From NCBI GenBank assembly GCA_050698735.1, contig JBOHCG010000104.1, positions 1-16,735 on the forward strand: a stretch of 16,735 nucleotides of DNA, in the 5' to 3' direction. The notes beneath the pieces are model-generated. The model worked only from the letters and a program-made list of their open reading frames with translations, searched no databases and had not been told where the DNA came from. Position 1 is the stretch's first letter, and the number at the start of each line of letters is the position of its first letter. The translations under genes and the position numbers were made by a program. Positions 1 to 6,988 of the stretch are shown piece after piece. This stretch comes from Palsa-504 sp050698735. GTDB lineage: Bacteria > Actinomycetota > Actinomycetes > Streptosporangiales > Streptosporangiaceae.

Positions 1-147
1 GGATCTGGCCCAGTCCGCACCCGTCGTAATACGGGGGCTTTGGGACCATGTGCCCGCAGTGTGGTGCGGAAACACCGAACGAAGAGTGGAACCGCGTCTC
101 TTGGCGCACCCGCGGCCGACGACGCTGCAGAGGGGGTCGCGATATAG

Positions 148-957
148 ATGCTGCACACGGCAGAACAAGTTGCGCCTGCGCTGGCTGGCGAGGTCGCGGT
201 CGTGACGGGGGCTAGCTCCGGCATAGGCGCGGCCACCGCACGGGAGCTGGGACGGCGCGGTGCCACGGTAGTACTCGCCGCGCGCCGGGCCGGCATGCTG
301 GAAGCGCAGGTGCGGTCGATTGAGGAAGCCGGCGGTAAGGCAATCGCAATTCCCACCGATGTGGCGGATGCCTCGGATGTCACGATGCTTGCTGAGCGCA
401 CCCTGGCAGCTTTCGGCCGAGTCGACGTGCTGGTGAACAACGCCGGCGCCTCCTGGTCGAGGCCACTGGCGTCGAGTCCCCCCGATCAGATCACCGGCCT
501 GGCCCAGGTGAATCTGCTCGGCGCGATGCTGCTCACCCGTGCGGTGCTGCCGGGGATGCTGGAACGGCGCCACGGAGCGATCATCTCGGTCGGCTCGCTC
601 TCGGGCCGCGTGGCCATGGAACCGCTTTACTCCGCAACGAAGTACGGTCTACGCGGCTTCTCGCTAGCGCTGCGCCGCCAGCTGGCCGGGACCGGCGTCT
701 CAGTGTCCCTGGTGTCACCCGGCAACATCAACACCGAGATGACAAGGCACGTCACGGCGCGTATGCCCGAGCCCTCGCTGGTGGCCACGGCGATCGCCGA
801 CCTCATCAGGCACCCGCGCCGCGAGGTGATCACACCGGGTCGGCACTCCGCCATCGCCTGGCTCGAACAGACGCTCCCCACCTTGGCAGATCTCGTGCAC
901 CGGCAGCGTCGCTGGTCCCCGGTGCGAGAGGAGGAGTCAGCGACATGGAGGTCCTGA
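148..957 (+). CDS. SDR-family NAD(P)-dependent oxidoreductase
   Basis: Classical short-chain dehydrogenase/reductase of 269 residues, a little longer than the usual 250. Visible motifs are the cofactor-binding TGASSGIG at residues 20-27, the NNAG motif near residue 98, and the catalytic Tyr161 and Lys165 (YSATK) with a preceding serine-rich strand (SVGSLSG). An SPGNINTEM segment follows the active site, as in many family members. A single Rossmann domain fills the protein and there is no signal peptide, so it should be a soluble cytoplasmic enzyme. The substrate cannot be read from sequence. The ATG at 148 has a purine-rich stretch (AGAGGGGG, 129-136) upstream at long spacing and directly follows an in-frame TAG at 145-147. 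Its 3' end overlaps the next ORF by 13 bases, which suggests translational coupling with an epimerase-type partner. Confidence 0.9.
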   Translation: MLHTAEQVAPALAGEVAVVTGASSGIGAATARELGRRGATVVLAARRAGMLEAQVRSIEEAGGKAIAIPTDVADASDVTMLAERTLAAFGRVDVLVNNAGASWSRPLASSPPDQITGLAQVNLLGAMLLTRAVLPGMLERRHGAIISVGSLSGRVAMEPLYSATKYGLRGFSLALRRQLAGTGVSVSLVSPGNINTEMTRHVTARMPEPSLVATAIADLIRHPRREVITPGRHSAIAWLEQTLPTLADLVHRQRRWSPVREEESATWRS

Positions 958-1133
958 TCACTGGCGGCAATGGCCTGCTCGGCCGCCACCTGGTCGCGGC
1001 CCTGCAAGACCGCGGCGACAGCGTACGGGTGCTCGCGCTGCCCGAGGAGGGCACCCGATGGCTCCGCCAGCGCGGCGTCGCCGGCCAGCCGGACTCAAAT
1101 TCGGACGCCGTCGCCCAGCGTCCACTCGCCTAA
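945..1133 (+). pseudogene. Truncated NAD-dependent epimerase/dehydratase (N-terminal remnant)
   Basis: This 62-residue ORF starts like an extended-SDR epimerase: MEVLITGGNGLLGRHLVAAL carries the GxxGxxG dinucleotide-binding loop at residues 7-13, followed by a second strand (DSVRVLALPEEGTRWLRQRGV). Family likeness stops at about residue 46, where a GD(V/L)xD segment would be expected. The remaining residues look random and a TAA follows. Neither other plus frame continues the fold, so this is a truncation and not a simple frameshift. Full family members have about 300-340 residues, so no enzyme activity is expected. Its ATG lies inside the end of the SDR gene, and its TAA shares a base with the ATG at 1133. 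The 3' part of an epimerase lies on the opposite strand at the right edge of the window. It could still be translated as a short coupling peptide. Confidence 0.6.
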
Positions 1134-3532
1134 TGAAGATCGGCATTAGCTGGTCGTCGATAGTACGCGTCCGCAGTGTCGGCACGGTCGCGTTGATGGC
1201 GCCCCTCCTGTTCATCGCCGGTGGCCTGCTGACGGGCTGCAGTCCTCCGGTGGCTGCGACCACGCAAAACTTCCGCATCACCGACTACACGAGGTTCGTC
1301 GACAACGACCAGGGTCCGGGTGAGGTCTTCATGCGGTATCCGCTGGGACGCATCGGCCTGTGGTCGACGCCCGAGGGTGAGATAGCCGACAGCGTCACCA
1401 GAGGACTGCTGCTGTACCCCACCGTCGACCAGGTGGCCGACAAGGGCACCGTGGATTGGCGCGCATCGATCAGCGCGAGCCCGTCGCAGACCAACATCAC
1501 CTACGGCACCAACTCCCCCGCCAGGGGGTCGACCGTAGCTCTCACTGTCACGCCCAACGTCTCCGTCTACCGATACCACTTCAGCCACGTCACCTCTTAC
1601 GAGGCGGTGGACTTGCTCATGCAAGAGGTGGAGAACTCCTATGTCACCTGGTCGAGCAGCAAGTTCGTGTATGTCGACGGCCATACCGCCGAGGTGACCC
1701 TGAGTAATGGCGGCAGCCAGGCGTGCTACTTTTACGTCAAGTTCAGCGCTCCGGCCGTCAGTCACGGCACGTTCACGAGCCACGGTGTGACGGACGGTGC
1801 AACCAGCATCACCGGGGACGACGTCGGTGGATACCTCACGTTTGCGCCCGGCACGCCGGTCACTGTCGCGGTCGCCCTCTCGATGACGAGCATGTCCAGA
1901 GCACAGCGGAACTTCAGCAACGAGTTCCCCACCTTCGACTTCGCCGAGGCGGTACGGAACCTCAAGGATGCATGGAACGCGAAGCTTGGCAAGATCGATG
2001 TGCAGCGCGCCAGCATTCTCACCGCAAAGGAGATCTACACCGGTCTGTACACCCTGTACGCGAACATCATCGACGTCACCGACAACGGGTCGGGATACAC
2101 ACCGGTGTCGCCGAGCAGGAGACTGCTCACCATCGGCTCCTCCGTCTGGTGGGAGCGGGTGGGCGGCGGCTATTTCCGGTGCTCATTCGACCAGGGGCGC
2201 AACGTCTACGCGTTCCTGACGCTGATCGATCCGGCCGTCATGAGGGATGTGCTGAACACGTATCTGTCGCAGTACAACCGTGACGGGTTTCTCAAGGGCA
2301 ACTGGGACCCGTATACGCCGCAAGCGTGGTCCGATCAGCAGTGGGGATTCTTCAGTTATTTCTTCCTCGCCGCCGAACTGGAGGGGGTGACCGGTGTTCA
2401 CTACCATGCCGCGGAGACCGCGATCCTCCACACCATGGGCATGAACGCGACGAACATGTACCTGGTCAAGGAGGGCTATTACCACTACGGCTACGTTCCG
2501 GCGAATATCGGCACGAGCAACTACCTGTCCCGTGGCCTGGAGTTCTCCACTCAGCTCGAGGGACTGGCACACCTCGGATACGTGCTCGGTGACAGCGCTA
2601 CGTACAGCACGTACTACCCATGGGGCAAGGCGTACCTTAAGACCTGGAACCCCGCCAGCATGATCTTCCAGGCCAGGAACACCGACGGCAGCTGGGCGCC
2701 GGTCAACGCCGGGATGTTCGAAGGCACCACCACGAACTACGCCTTCGACGAGCCGCACGATGGGCTGGGCCTGGCCGACATCTACGGCGACACCGCCATG
2801 ACCTCGAAGATCACCAGCATCTACGCCACCCCGAACGTCTGGTACAACGATTATCAGCTGGCGCAGCCGTACCTCGCCATATCGGCGAACAGCCCATCGG
2901 TGTCGCAGGACGTGATCCGGAACTACTTCCTTCCCGAGTTCAGCTCGCTCAGCATGTGGGAGCAGCTGCCCAGCGGCGGCTCGCTGTATTACACCGACAA
3001 CGCCAGCGCTGAGGTTCTGGCCAACCTCGGCATCTACCCGATTCAGTCGCCGGGTGCGCAGTGGATCCTCAACAGCCCGGCAGTGACCAGAGCCGTCATC
3101 CATGGGCGATGGGACACGATCATCCAGGCAAGGGGAAATTCGTCGTCCACCCCGTACGTCTCGTCCATCCAGGTCAACGGCTCGGCGTATCCCAGCCACT
3201 TCATCTCCGGTGAGACGCTCGCCACTAAGAGCAACACGCTGACCTTCGGCATGACGGCCACGCCGTCGCGCATCGGTCAGATGTACCTCACCGGGACTGA
3301 CGGCGAAGTGCTCTCGGCCAGCACCGACAACAGCACGTACCTGCGGTTCCGCAACGACCCGCTCGGCGGTACGTCCCAGGCGAAGGTGTATGCGGCGAAG
3401 GCGCCGGTTGCGGTGTCGGTGAACGGCGCAGCGCTGCCCGGTAGCAACTCGTCGTACAACTCCGGCGAGCACGTCATCACGCTACGGGGCCTGCCCGCTG
3501 GGACGGTGCTGGTGCAGTTCAGGCGAGCCTGA
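1133..3532 (+). CDS. GH92-like secreted lipoprotein (alpha-mannosidase superfamily, divergent)
   Basis: From the ATG at 1133 the product has 799 residues and begins with a lipoprotein signal peptide ending in the lipobox LLTGC (Cys36), so it should be lipid-anchored outside the membrane. The fold resembles glycoside hydrolase family 92, which removes alpha-mannose. Family-like segments run in order: VGGYLTF with an SMTSMSRAQRNFSNEFPTFD stretch, WNAKLGKI, a FDQGR..FLTLIDP stretch in the place of the WDTxR..LLTLxxP block, GYVPANIG, LEFSTQLEGLAHLGYVLGD, FEGTTTNYAFDEPHDGLGL and LGIYPIQSPG. The family's GNDD catalytic-base motif is not evident; YYTDNASAE stands there instead. Activity or specificity may therefore be altered. 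The start is ambiguous: an ATG at 1058 in the same frame has a strong GAGGAGG site but would give an arginine-rich extension of 25 residues. The gene is coupled to the epimerase remnant through TAATG. Confidence 0.7.
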   Translation: MKIGISWSSIVRVRSVGTVALMAPLLFIAGGLLTGCSPPVAATTQNFRITDYTRFVDNDQGPGEVFMRYPLGRIGLWSTPEGEIADSVTRGLLLYPTVDQVADKGTVDWRASISASPSQTNITYGTNSPARGSTVALTVTPNVSVYRYHFSHVTSYEAVDLLMQEVENSYVTWSSSKFVYVDGHTAEVTLSNGGSQACYFYVKFSAPAVSHGTFTSHGVTDGATSITGDDVGGYLTFAPGTPVTVAVALSMTSMSRAQRNFSNEFPTFDFAEAVRNLKDAWNAKLGKIDVQRASILTAKEIYTGLYTLYANIIDVTDNGSGYTPVSPSRRLLTIGSSVWWERVGGGYFRCSFDQGRNVYAFLTLIDPAVMRDVLNTYLSQYNRDGFLKGNWDPYTPQAWSDQQWGFFSYFFLAAELEGVTGVHYHAAETAILHTMGMNATNMYLVKEGYYHYGYVPANIGTSNYLSRGLEFSTQLEGLAHLGYVLGDSATYSTYYPWGKAYLKTWNPASMIFQARNTDGSWAPVNAGMFEGTTTNYAFDEPHDGLGLADIYGDTAMTSKITSIYATPNVWYNDYQLAQPYLAISANSPSVSQDVIRNYFLPEFSSLSMWEQLPSGGSLYYTDNASAEVLANLGIYPIQSPGAQWILNSPAVTRAVIHGRWDTIIQARGNSSSTPYVSSIQVNGSAYPSHFISGETLATKSNTLTFGMTATPSRIGQMYLTGTDGEVLSASTDNSTYLRFRNDPLGGTSQAKVYAAKAPVAVSVNGAALPGSNSSYNSGEHVITLRGLPAGTVLVQFRRA

Positions 3533-3709
3533 CCAGACACAGCCACGCCGACCAGGCGCTTATTCGGGCAGCGCTGCACAGGTCAGAGCAAGATGAGCCT
3601 GCGGGTGCAGCTCGAGTCAGCATTGATGCCTTTCCAGCTTTACCGCCGGACGAAATAGTGGTGTGGCGCCCGAGGGCCTGCCCGAGAGCCAGTAGTGCGG
3701 CTGATGGGC

Positions 3710-3760
3710 GTGATAGCGGCGGTGAGAGTGATGGCGGCGGTGATAGTGATGGCGGTGAGG
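3710..3760. repeat. 18-bp tandem repeat, about 2.8 copies
   Basis: Units start at 3710, 3728 and 3746. The consensus is GTGATGGCGGCGGTGATA; the last copy is incomplete. It lies in a non-coding region and no function is evident. Confidence 0.75.
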
Positions 3761-3833
3761 AATGCGCCGCCACCCGGCCGCGGCTGCAACCGTTTGCGCA
3801 CGTCCGGGACACCATCTCGACACCCAGTGGACC

Positions 3834-3862
3834 TTGACATCCCGTTTTGTGATGTAATGATT
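3834..3862 (+). promoter_or_regulatory. Possible sigma-70-type promoter
   Basis: A perfect TTGACA at 3834-3839 is followed 17 bases later by AATGAT (3857-3862), which matches TATAAT at four of six positions. It points toward the kinase operon but lies about 450 bases upstream of it, so it would give a long leader. Based on the hexamers alone. Confidence 0.3.
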
Positions 3863-3954
3863 GAAGGGTGCGCTTTGGCTCGGCCCTCGCGTATCAGATT
3901 GTGGGGTGGCTGGAGGGGTCTTGCCGTAGAGGGTGGCGCGTGCGGATTTCACCG

Positions 3955-4000
3955 AAGTTAAATTCAAGTTAAAACATATATCCTATGAGTGAAACTCATA
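3955..4000. promoter_or_regulatory. AT-rich direct repeat plus 7-bp palindrome (candidate operator)
   Basis: AAGTTAAA occurs at 3955-3962 and again at 3966-3973, exactly 11 bp apart, so both copies face the same side of the helix. Eleven-bp direct repeats are the usual target architecture of SARP and PhoP-type activators. Directly downstream lies TATGAGT-GAA-ACTCATA (3984-4000), a perfect inverted repeat with 7-bp arms around 3 bases. The binding protein is unknown. Confidence 0.4.
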
Positions 4001-4148
4001 TCGATACGGACTCCTACATGTCTGGCACGGACTCGCAGCGTCGGGCCCGCAGCCAGTCGCTCACTTAAGGCCGAGGCACCGGACAGGCTCGGCCAATGGA
4101 CGGCCGGGAATACTGGAACCCAGCCTCTGCAATATCCCGTCAATCCTG

Positions 4149-4215
4149 TTCAGGTAAATGTATCCATTTACTTCAGGTAATAAATCCGTTCACCTAACCC
4201 TCCTATTCGTTCAGA
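4149..4215. promoter_or_regulatory. Hairpin and repeat cluster upstream of the kinase operon
   Basis: GTAAATG-TATC-CATTTAC (4154-4171) is a perfect inverted repeat with 7-bp arms. TTCAGGTAA occurs twice, at 4149-4157 and 4172-4180, flanking the hairpin's right arm. Related GTTCA-starting segments follow at 4188 (GTTCACCTAAC) and 4209 (GTTCAGAGATC), which resemble single half-units of Streptomyces PHO boxes but lack the 11-bp spacing. The cluster lies 100-160 bases upstream of the kinase start and is a plausible control region. Confidence 0.4.
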
Positions 4216-4312
4216 GATCAGCCTAACTGCCCCAGCAGGACAAGGGTGTCTGCGAGTTGCAGTGCACCAGACAGATGTCCGCCATGCGCTTTCGGAGTGG
4301 GGCAGGTGAGGA

Positions 4313-4978
4313 TTGTTGACGCGTACCGGGACCCGGGAGGCCGCGCTACCTGACCGGCGCCTGCGGGAAACATGCCATGACATGCGGCAACCGGTCGCTG
4401 CCGTGCTTGCGCTAGCGGTGATGGCGCTGGCCGACCCGGACGTGGGCGAGGAGACGCGCGCCCTTCTCGAGCAGATAATCACGCAAACCGAATGGCTCGC
4501 CGACATCATCGGGCAGTGGCTGGACACCGCTGACCCGCCCGCGCCACGCTCCCGTGTGACCAACCTCACCCGGGTCGTTAACGAGGCTGCGGCAGCCGAA
4601 CGGCTCACCTGGCACGGCGAACTGACCGTGGCATGGCCCGCCGAGCCGGTCTACTCGCCCGTCAGCCGGGTCAACTTCCGCCGGATGGTAGCCAACCTGC
4701 TGGGCAACGCCATCCGCGCGGCTGGGCCGTCGGGCCGGGTCTCGATCAAAATCGAGCGACGTGACGGCCACGCGCTGATCGTGATCGAGGACAGTGGCCC
4801 GGGTTTCGGGCCTGTCCAGGAGGGCTTTGGGCTGGGTCTCTCATCGGTGGCCCGGAGCGTTGTCGCGTGCCGGGGAAGGCTGGAATGCGTCCACGGGCCC
4901 CGCCGTGGCGCCCGGGTTCACCTGTGGCTGCCACTCACGAACGACCTGAGGCGGAGGAGCGTGGGTTCATGCGCCTAG
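4313..4978 (+). CDS. Sensor-less histidine kinase
   Basis: A 221-residue histidine kinase consisting only of the transmitter core. The phospho-acceptor H-box is CHDMRQPVAAVLALA with His22. The HATPase_c domain carries the N-box (NLLGNAIRAA, Asn128 and Asn132), the G1 box (EDSGPGFG, Asp160) and the G2 box (GFGLGLSS). There is no transmembrane segment and only about 20 residues precede the H-box, so it has no input domain and should be cytoplasmic. Input must come through a partner protein, or an N-terminal region has been lost. The start is uncertain: TTG at 4313 and TTG at 4316 are both possible, with purine-rich AGGTGAGG at 4305-4311, and an in-frame stop at 4307-4309 excludes anything longer. 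The stop overlaps the next gene's start by 10 bases, which marks a two-component operon. Confidence 0.85.
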   Translation: MLTRTGTREAALPDRRLRETCHDMRQPVAAVLALAVMALADPDVGEETRALLEQIITQTEWLADIIGQWLDTADPPAPRSRVTNLTRVVNEAAAAERLTWHGELTVAWPAEPVYSPVSRVNFRRMVANLLGNAIRAAGPSGRVSIKIERRDGHALIVIEDSGPGFGPVQEGFGLGLSSVARSVVACRGRLECVHGPRRGARVHLWLPLTNDLRRRSVGSCA

Positions 4979-5712
4979 TTCTCTGTGACGACAACCGGAT
5001 TCTGTGCGAAGCGCTCGCCGCCGGATTGGAAGCCCACGGCCATGAGGTCGCCGGAATCGCGACCACCGCTGCTGACGGTGTCCGGGCGGTGGCTGCTCAT
5101 GACCCAGACGTGTGCCTGCTGGATCTTCGCTTTCACGAGGGACTGGATGGTCTCAGCGCCGCCCGGACCGTCCGGAAGGAGCATCCCCGCACCAAGGTAC
5201 TCATACTGTCCGTCGTTACCGAGCCCGAAACAGTGGCGCAGGCCCTGGAGGCTGGTGTCGTCGGCTTCCTGCGCAAGGACCAGGACGTCGGGCAGATCGC
5301 TGACGCGCTCGATGTGGTGGCCGACGGCGGCCTGGTCATCGACGCGAGGCTGCGACGGGTTCGCAAGCGGGCTCTCCCAGAGCCGCGCCCCAGTGGGCTG
5401 ACCCCCCGGGAGACTGAAGTGCTGCACCGGATCGTCGCCGGTCAGGACACCGTGCAGATGGTGTCCGAGATGGGTATCGCGGTCAGCACGCTGCAAACGT
5501 ACGTGAAGAACGTCCTCACCAAGCTGGGAGCACACACCCGGCTTCAGGCTGCCGCCCTCGCCATCGGGAAGGGGCTGCTGGACGACCCCCCGATCCAGCC
5601 GCCGGCTCCCACCGCCGACTCTGAATCCGGCACCGCTGCTGAGCGATGGCCTCCTCAATCTGGCGTAGCTCAGCCCACGGCAGGATGGGGTTTCGCAGAG
5701 GAAGGGCGCTGA
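4969..5712 (+). CDS. NarL/FixJ-family response regulator (first of two)
   Basis: A 247-residue two-domain regulator. The receiver domain (residues 1-120) has the acidic pair Asp7-Asp8, phospho-acceptor Asp52 (VCLLDLRF), a serine at the conserved Thr/Ser position (LILSVV) and Lys103 (LRKDQD). A LuxR-type helix-turn-helix domain starts at LTPRETEVL (residue 144) and ends near residue 205. A proline- and glutamate-rich tail of about 40 residues follows, which is longer than usual. The ATG at 4969 was chosen because the receiver fold begins there and GGAGG (4953-4958) precedes it; the frame is open further upstream but that part overlaps the kinase. It overlaps the kinase gene by 10 bases, so it is probably the kinase's cognate partner. 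Confidence 0.92.
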   Translation: MRLVLCDDNRILCEALAAGLEAHGHEVAGIATTAADGVRAVAAHDPDVCLLDLRFHEGLDGLSAARTVRKEHPRTKVLILSVVTEPETVAQALEAGVVGFLRKDQDVGQIADALDVVADGGLVIDARLRRVRKRALPEPRPSGLTPRETEVLHRIVAGQDTVQMVSEMGIAVSTLQTYVKNVLTKLGAHTRLQAAALAIGKGLLDDPPIQPPAPTADSESGTAAERWPPQSGVAQPTAGWGFAEEGR

Positions 5713-5727
5713 GCCAGGCTCAGAACT

Positions 5728-6387
5728 ATGGGCCTTCGCGTCTTCATCGTCGACCAGGAGCGCACGTTCGCCGATGCGCTCGCCACCAGGCTGGAGGCTG
5801 AGGCGGACGTCGCCGTGGTGGCCGCTGTCAGCGCCGAGTCGCCTGCGCCGCGCCCGGTCGTGTCCCGAAACACCGACATCATGCTGCTTGATGGCGATCT
5901 CCCTAAAGGCGCCTCGTTCGCCCTGTGCGAGGAAGTGTCGAGCAGCAGCGATGCCGTCCACGTGATCATTATGAGCTACTCTGCGGAGGCGGAACGCATC
6001 GTGGCGGCGGTTCGCGCTGGGGCGGCCGCCTGGGTGCCCAAGGACGAATCACTGGAGCACCTGCTCCGTGTCATCCGTGGCGTCGTCCAGGGGGAGACCT
6101 GGCTGCCCCCGGTAGCAACGGGCCAGGTCCTGCGGCTACTGCTGCATGAGCGCGAGCAGCAGCGGGAACACGAGCGGCGGCTGGCCGCGCTCACGCCCCG
6201 GGAGCGTGAGGTACTGGCGTGCCTGGCCGACGGCGCCGCGCGGCATGAGGTAGCGGCCCGGCTCAGCCTCACAGCGAACACCGTTCGGACCCACTTGCAG
6301 AATCTCATGGCCAAGCTCCAAGTCCATTCCACATTGGAAGCTGTGGCGCTGACCCGGTCCGAACTGAACCGGGTCTCGGACGGCTAG
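5728..6387 (+). CDS. NarL/FixJ-family response regulator (second of two)
   Basis: A 219-residue receiver plus LuxR-type helix-turn-helix protein. The phospho-acceptor is Asp55 (IMLLDGDL), the Ser/Thr switch lies in IIMSYSA, and the conserved lysine is Lys105 (VPKDE). The usual N-terminal acidic pair is reduced: only Asp9 remains, with Gln10 and Glu11 after it (FIVDQER), so metal binding may be weakened. A charged linker (HEREQQREHERR) joins to the DNA-binding domain, which starts at LTPREREVL (residue 155). It follows the first regulator after 15 bases and has only a weak ribosome binding site, so translation may depend on coupling. It is not a close copy of its neighbour. Confidence 0.9.
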   Translation: MGLRVFIVDQERTFADALATRLEAEADVAVVAAVSAESPAPRPVVSRNTDIMLLDGDLPKGASFALCEEVSSSSDAVHVIIMSYSAEAERIVAAVRAGAAAWVPKDESLEHLLRVIRGVVQGETWLPPVATGQVLRLLLHEREQQREHERRLAALTPREREVLACLADGAARHEVAARLSLTANTVRTHLQNLMAKLQVHSTLEAVALTRSELNRVSDG

Positions 6388-6480
6388 GGCCCGGGTGGTG
6401 AGCAGCCATGCGGCTGACGTCAGGTTTCCTGGCTGGCACCACAGCCGCGGATGACACCGAACTGGATTGAGGAATCCCCG

Positions 6481-6699
6481 GTGATCACATACAAGTTCAC
6501 GATCCAGGGGGAGATAGCGGCGGCGAATGCTACCGAAGCCTACGATGCCCTCAGTGAAGTGCTGACACGGATCGCAGACGATTTCCGGTCGCACGCGACG
6601 AGAGTCGAGTTGGCAGAAGAATTCAGGATTACGCTCGAGCCATTGCACAAACCGCCAGACTGGGATGTTGAGGAGAAGAACGGTTCTGGCGGAATTTAG
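6481..6699 (+). CDS. Small acidic protein of unknown function
   Basis: A 72-residue product (82 if translation began at the ATG at 6451). The GTG at 6481 is preferred because GAGGAA (6469-6474) precedes it by six bases, while the ATG lacks a ribosome binding site. The sequence opens with an amphipathic strand (YKFTIQGEIAA), continues with a likely helix (EAYDALSEVLTRIADDF) and a second strand (ELAEEFRITLEPL), and ends in a charged tail. This suggests a compact alpha/beta fold. There is no signal peptide or membrane segment and I do not recognise a family. It lies 93 bases downstream of the second response regulator and may belong to the same transcript. Confidence 0.6.
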   Translation: MITYKFTIQGEIAAANATEAYDALSEVLTRIADDFRSHATRVELAEEFRITLEPLHKPPDWDVEEKNGSGGI

Positions 6700-6988
6700 A
6701 GTGCGATTCTGGCTGCGGCGATAATACCCGTAACTTCTGCCTGCGGGATCAGTTCTGCTCCCCTATCATACGGAATAGTCCTACGACAGATAGGGGATGC
6801 GCCGGGATCAGCGCACGGGCTAGCGTTGAATACGCATGACCCACTGACTTCCTTCGAACAGTTTACGTAACAAGGCATCATGCCTGCGTAGGGGGAGCGC
6901 GGATGCATAATAATAAAAGTATCATGACAAGGCCCGCCAGTTTGCCGCTGCCCGGCACCGTGCGCCCTTTCAATTAGCAGGTGCGGCG
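6700..6988. other. Intergenic region before the BTAD regulator
   Basis: These 289 bases contain the inverted repeat at 6759-6797, a perfect 8-bp palindrome TTACGTAA (6863-6870), a short GGCAT-C-ATGCC palindrome nearby, and an AT-rich patch (about 6905-6935). No gene is seen. It probably carries the regulator's promoter, but I cannot place -35 and -10 boxes with confidence. Confidence 0.5.
6759..6797. promoter_or_regulatory. Long-arm inverted repeat (operator or terminator)
   Basis: TCCCCTATC (6759-6767) and GATAGGGGA (6789-6797) are perfect 9-bp arms separated by 21 bases. There is no T-run after the right arm, so a classical intrinsic terminator is not favoured; a regulator site or a T-less actinobacterial terminator after the small-protein gene are both possible. 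Confidence 0.4.

Larger units (their letters stand above)
3533..4312. other. Long non-coding region with regulatory-looking repeats
   Basis: These 780 bases separate the GH92-like gene from the kinase operon. I see no convincing gene. The left part holds an 18-bp tandem repeat (3710-3760) and a possible promoter (3834-3862). The right part, about 3950-4215, is markedly AT-richer than the surroundings and packed with short direct and inverted repeats, so it probably contains the promoter and operators of the two-component genes. A 27-codon reading frame at 3985-4068 has no ribosome binding site. No T-tailed terminator hairpin follows the GH92-like gene. Confidence 0.6.

Noticed and set aside
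1..147. Frame 1 is open from the left edge to a TAG at 145-147, just before the SDR start; another frame opens with MCPQCG at 48.
   Set aside because: It is too short to recognise, the composition is not distinctive, and the MCPQCG frame runs on into the SDR gene out of frame. It may be the tail of an upstream gene but I cannot support that.
2183..3472. Long minus-strand frame opposite the GH92-like gene.
   Set aside because: Typical antisense open frame in high-GC coding DNA; Arg/Val/Gly-rich with no motifs.
3695..3961. Open frames on both strands across the 18-bp repeat, one of them His/Arg-rich.
   Set aside because: The content comes from the repeat; no start signals and no family resemblance.
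3985..4068. 27-codon reading frame in the AT-rich island.
   Set aside because: No ribosome binding site; its start lies inside a perfect palindrome; no recognisable peptide features.
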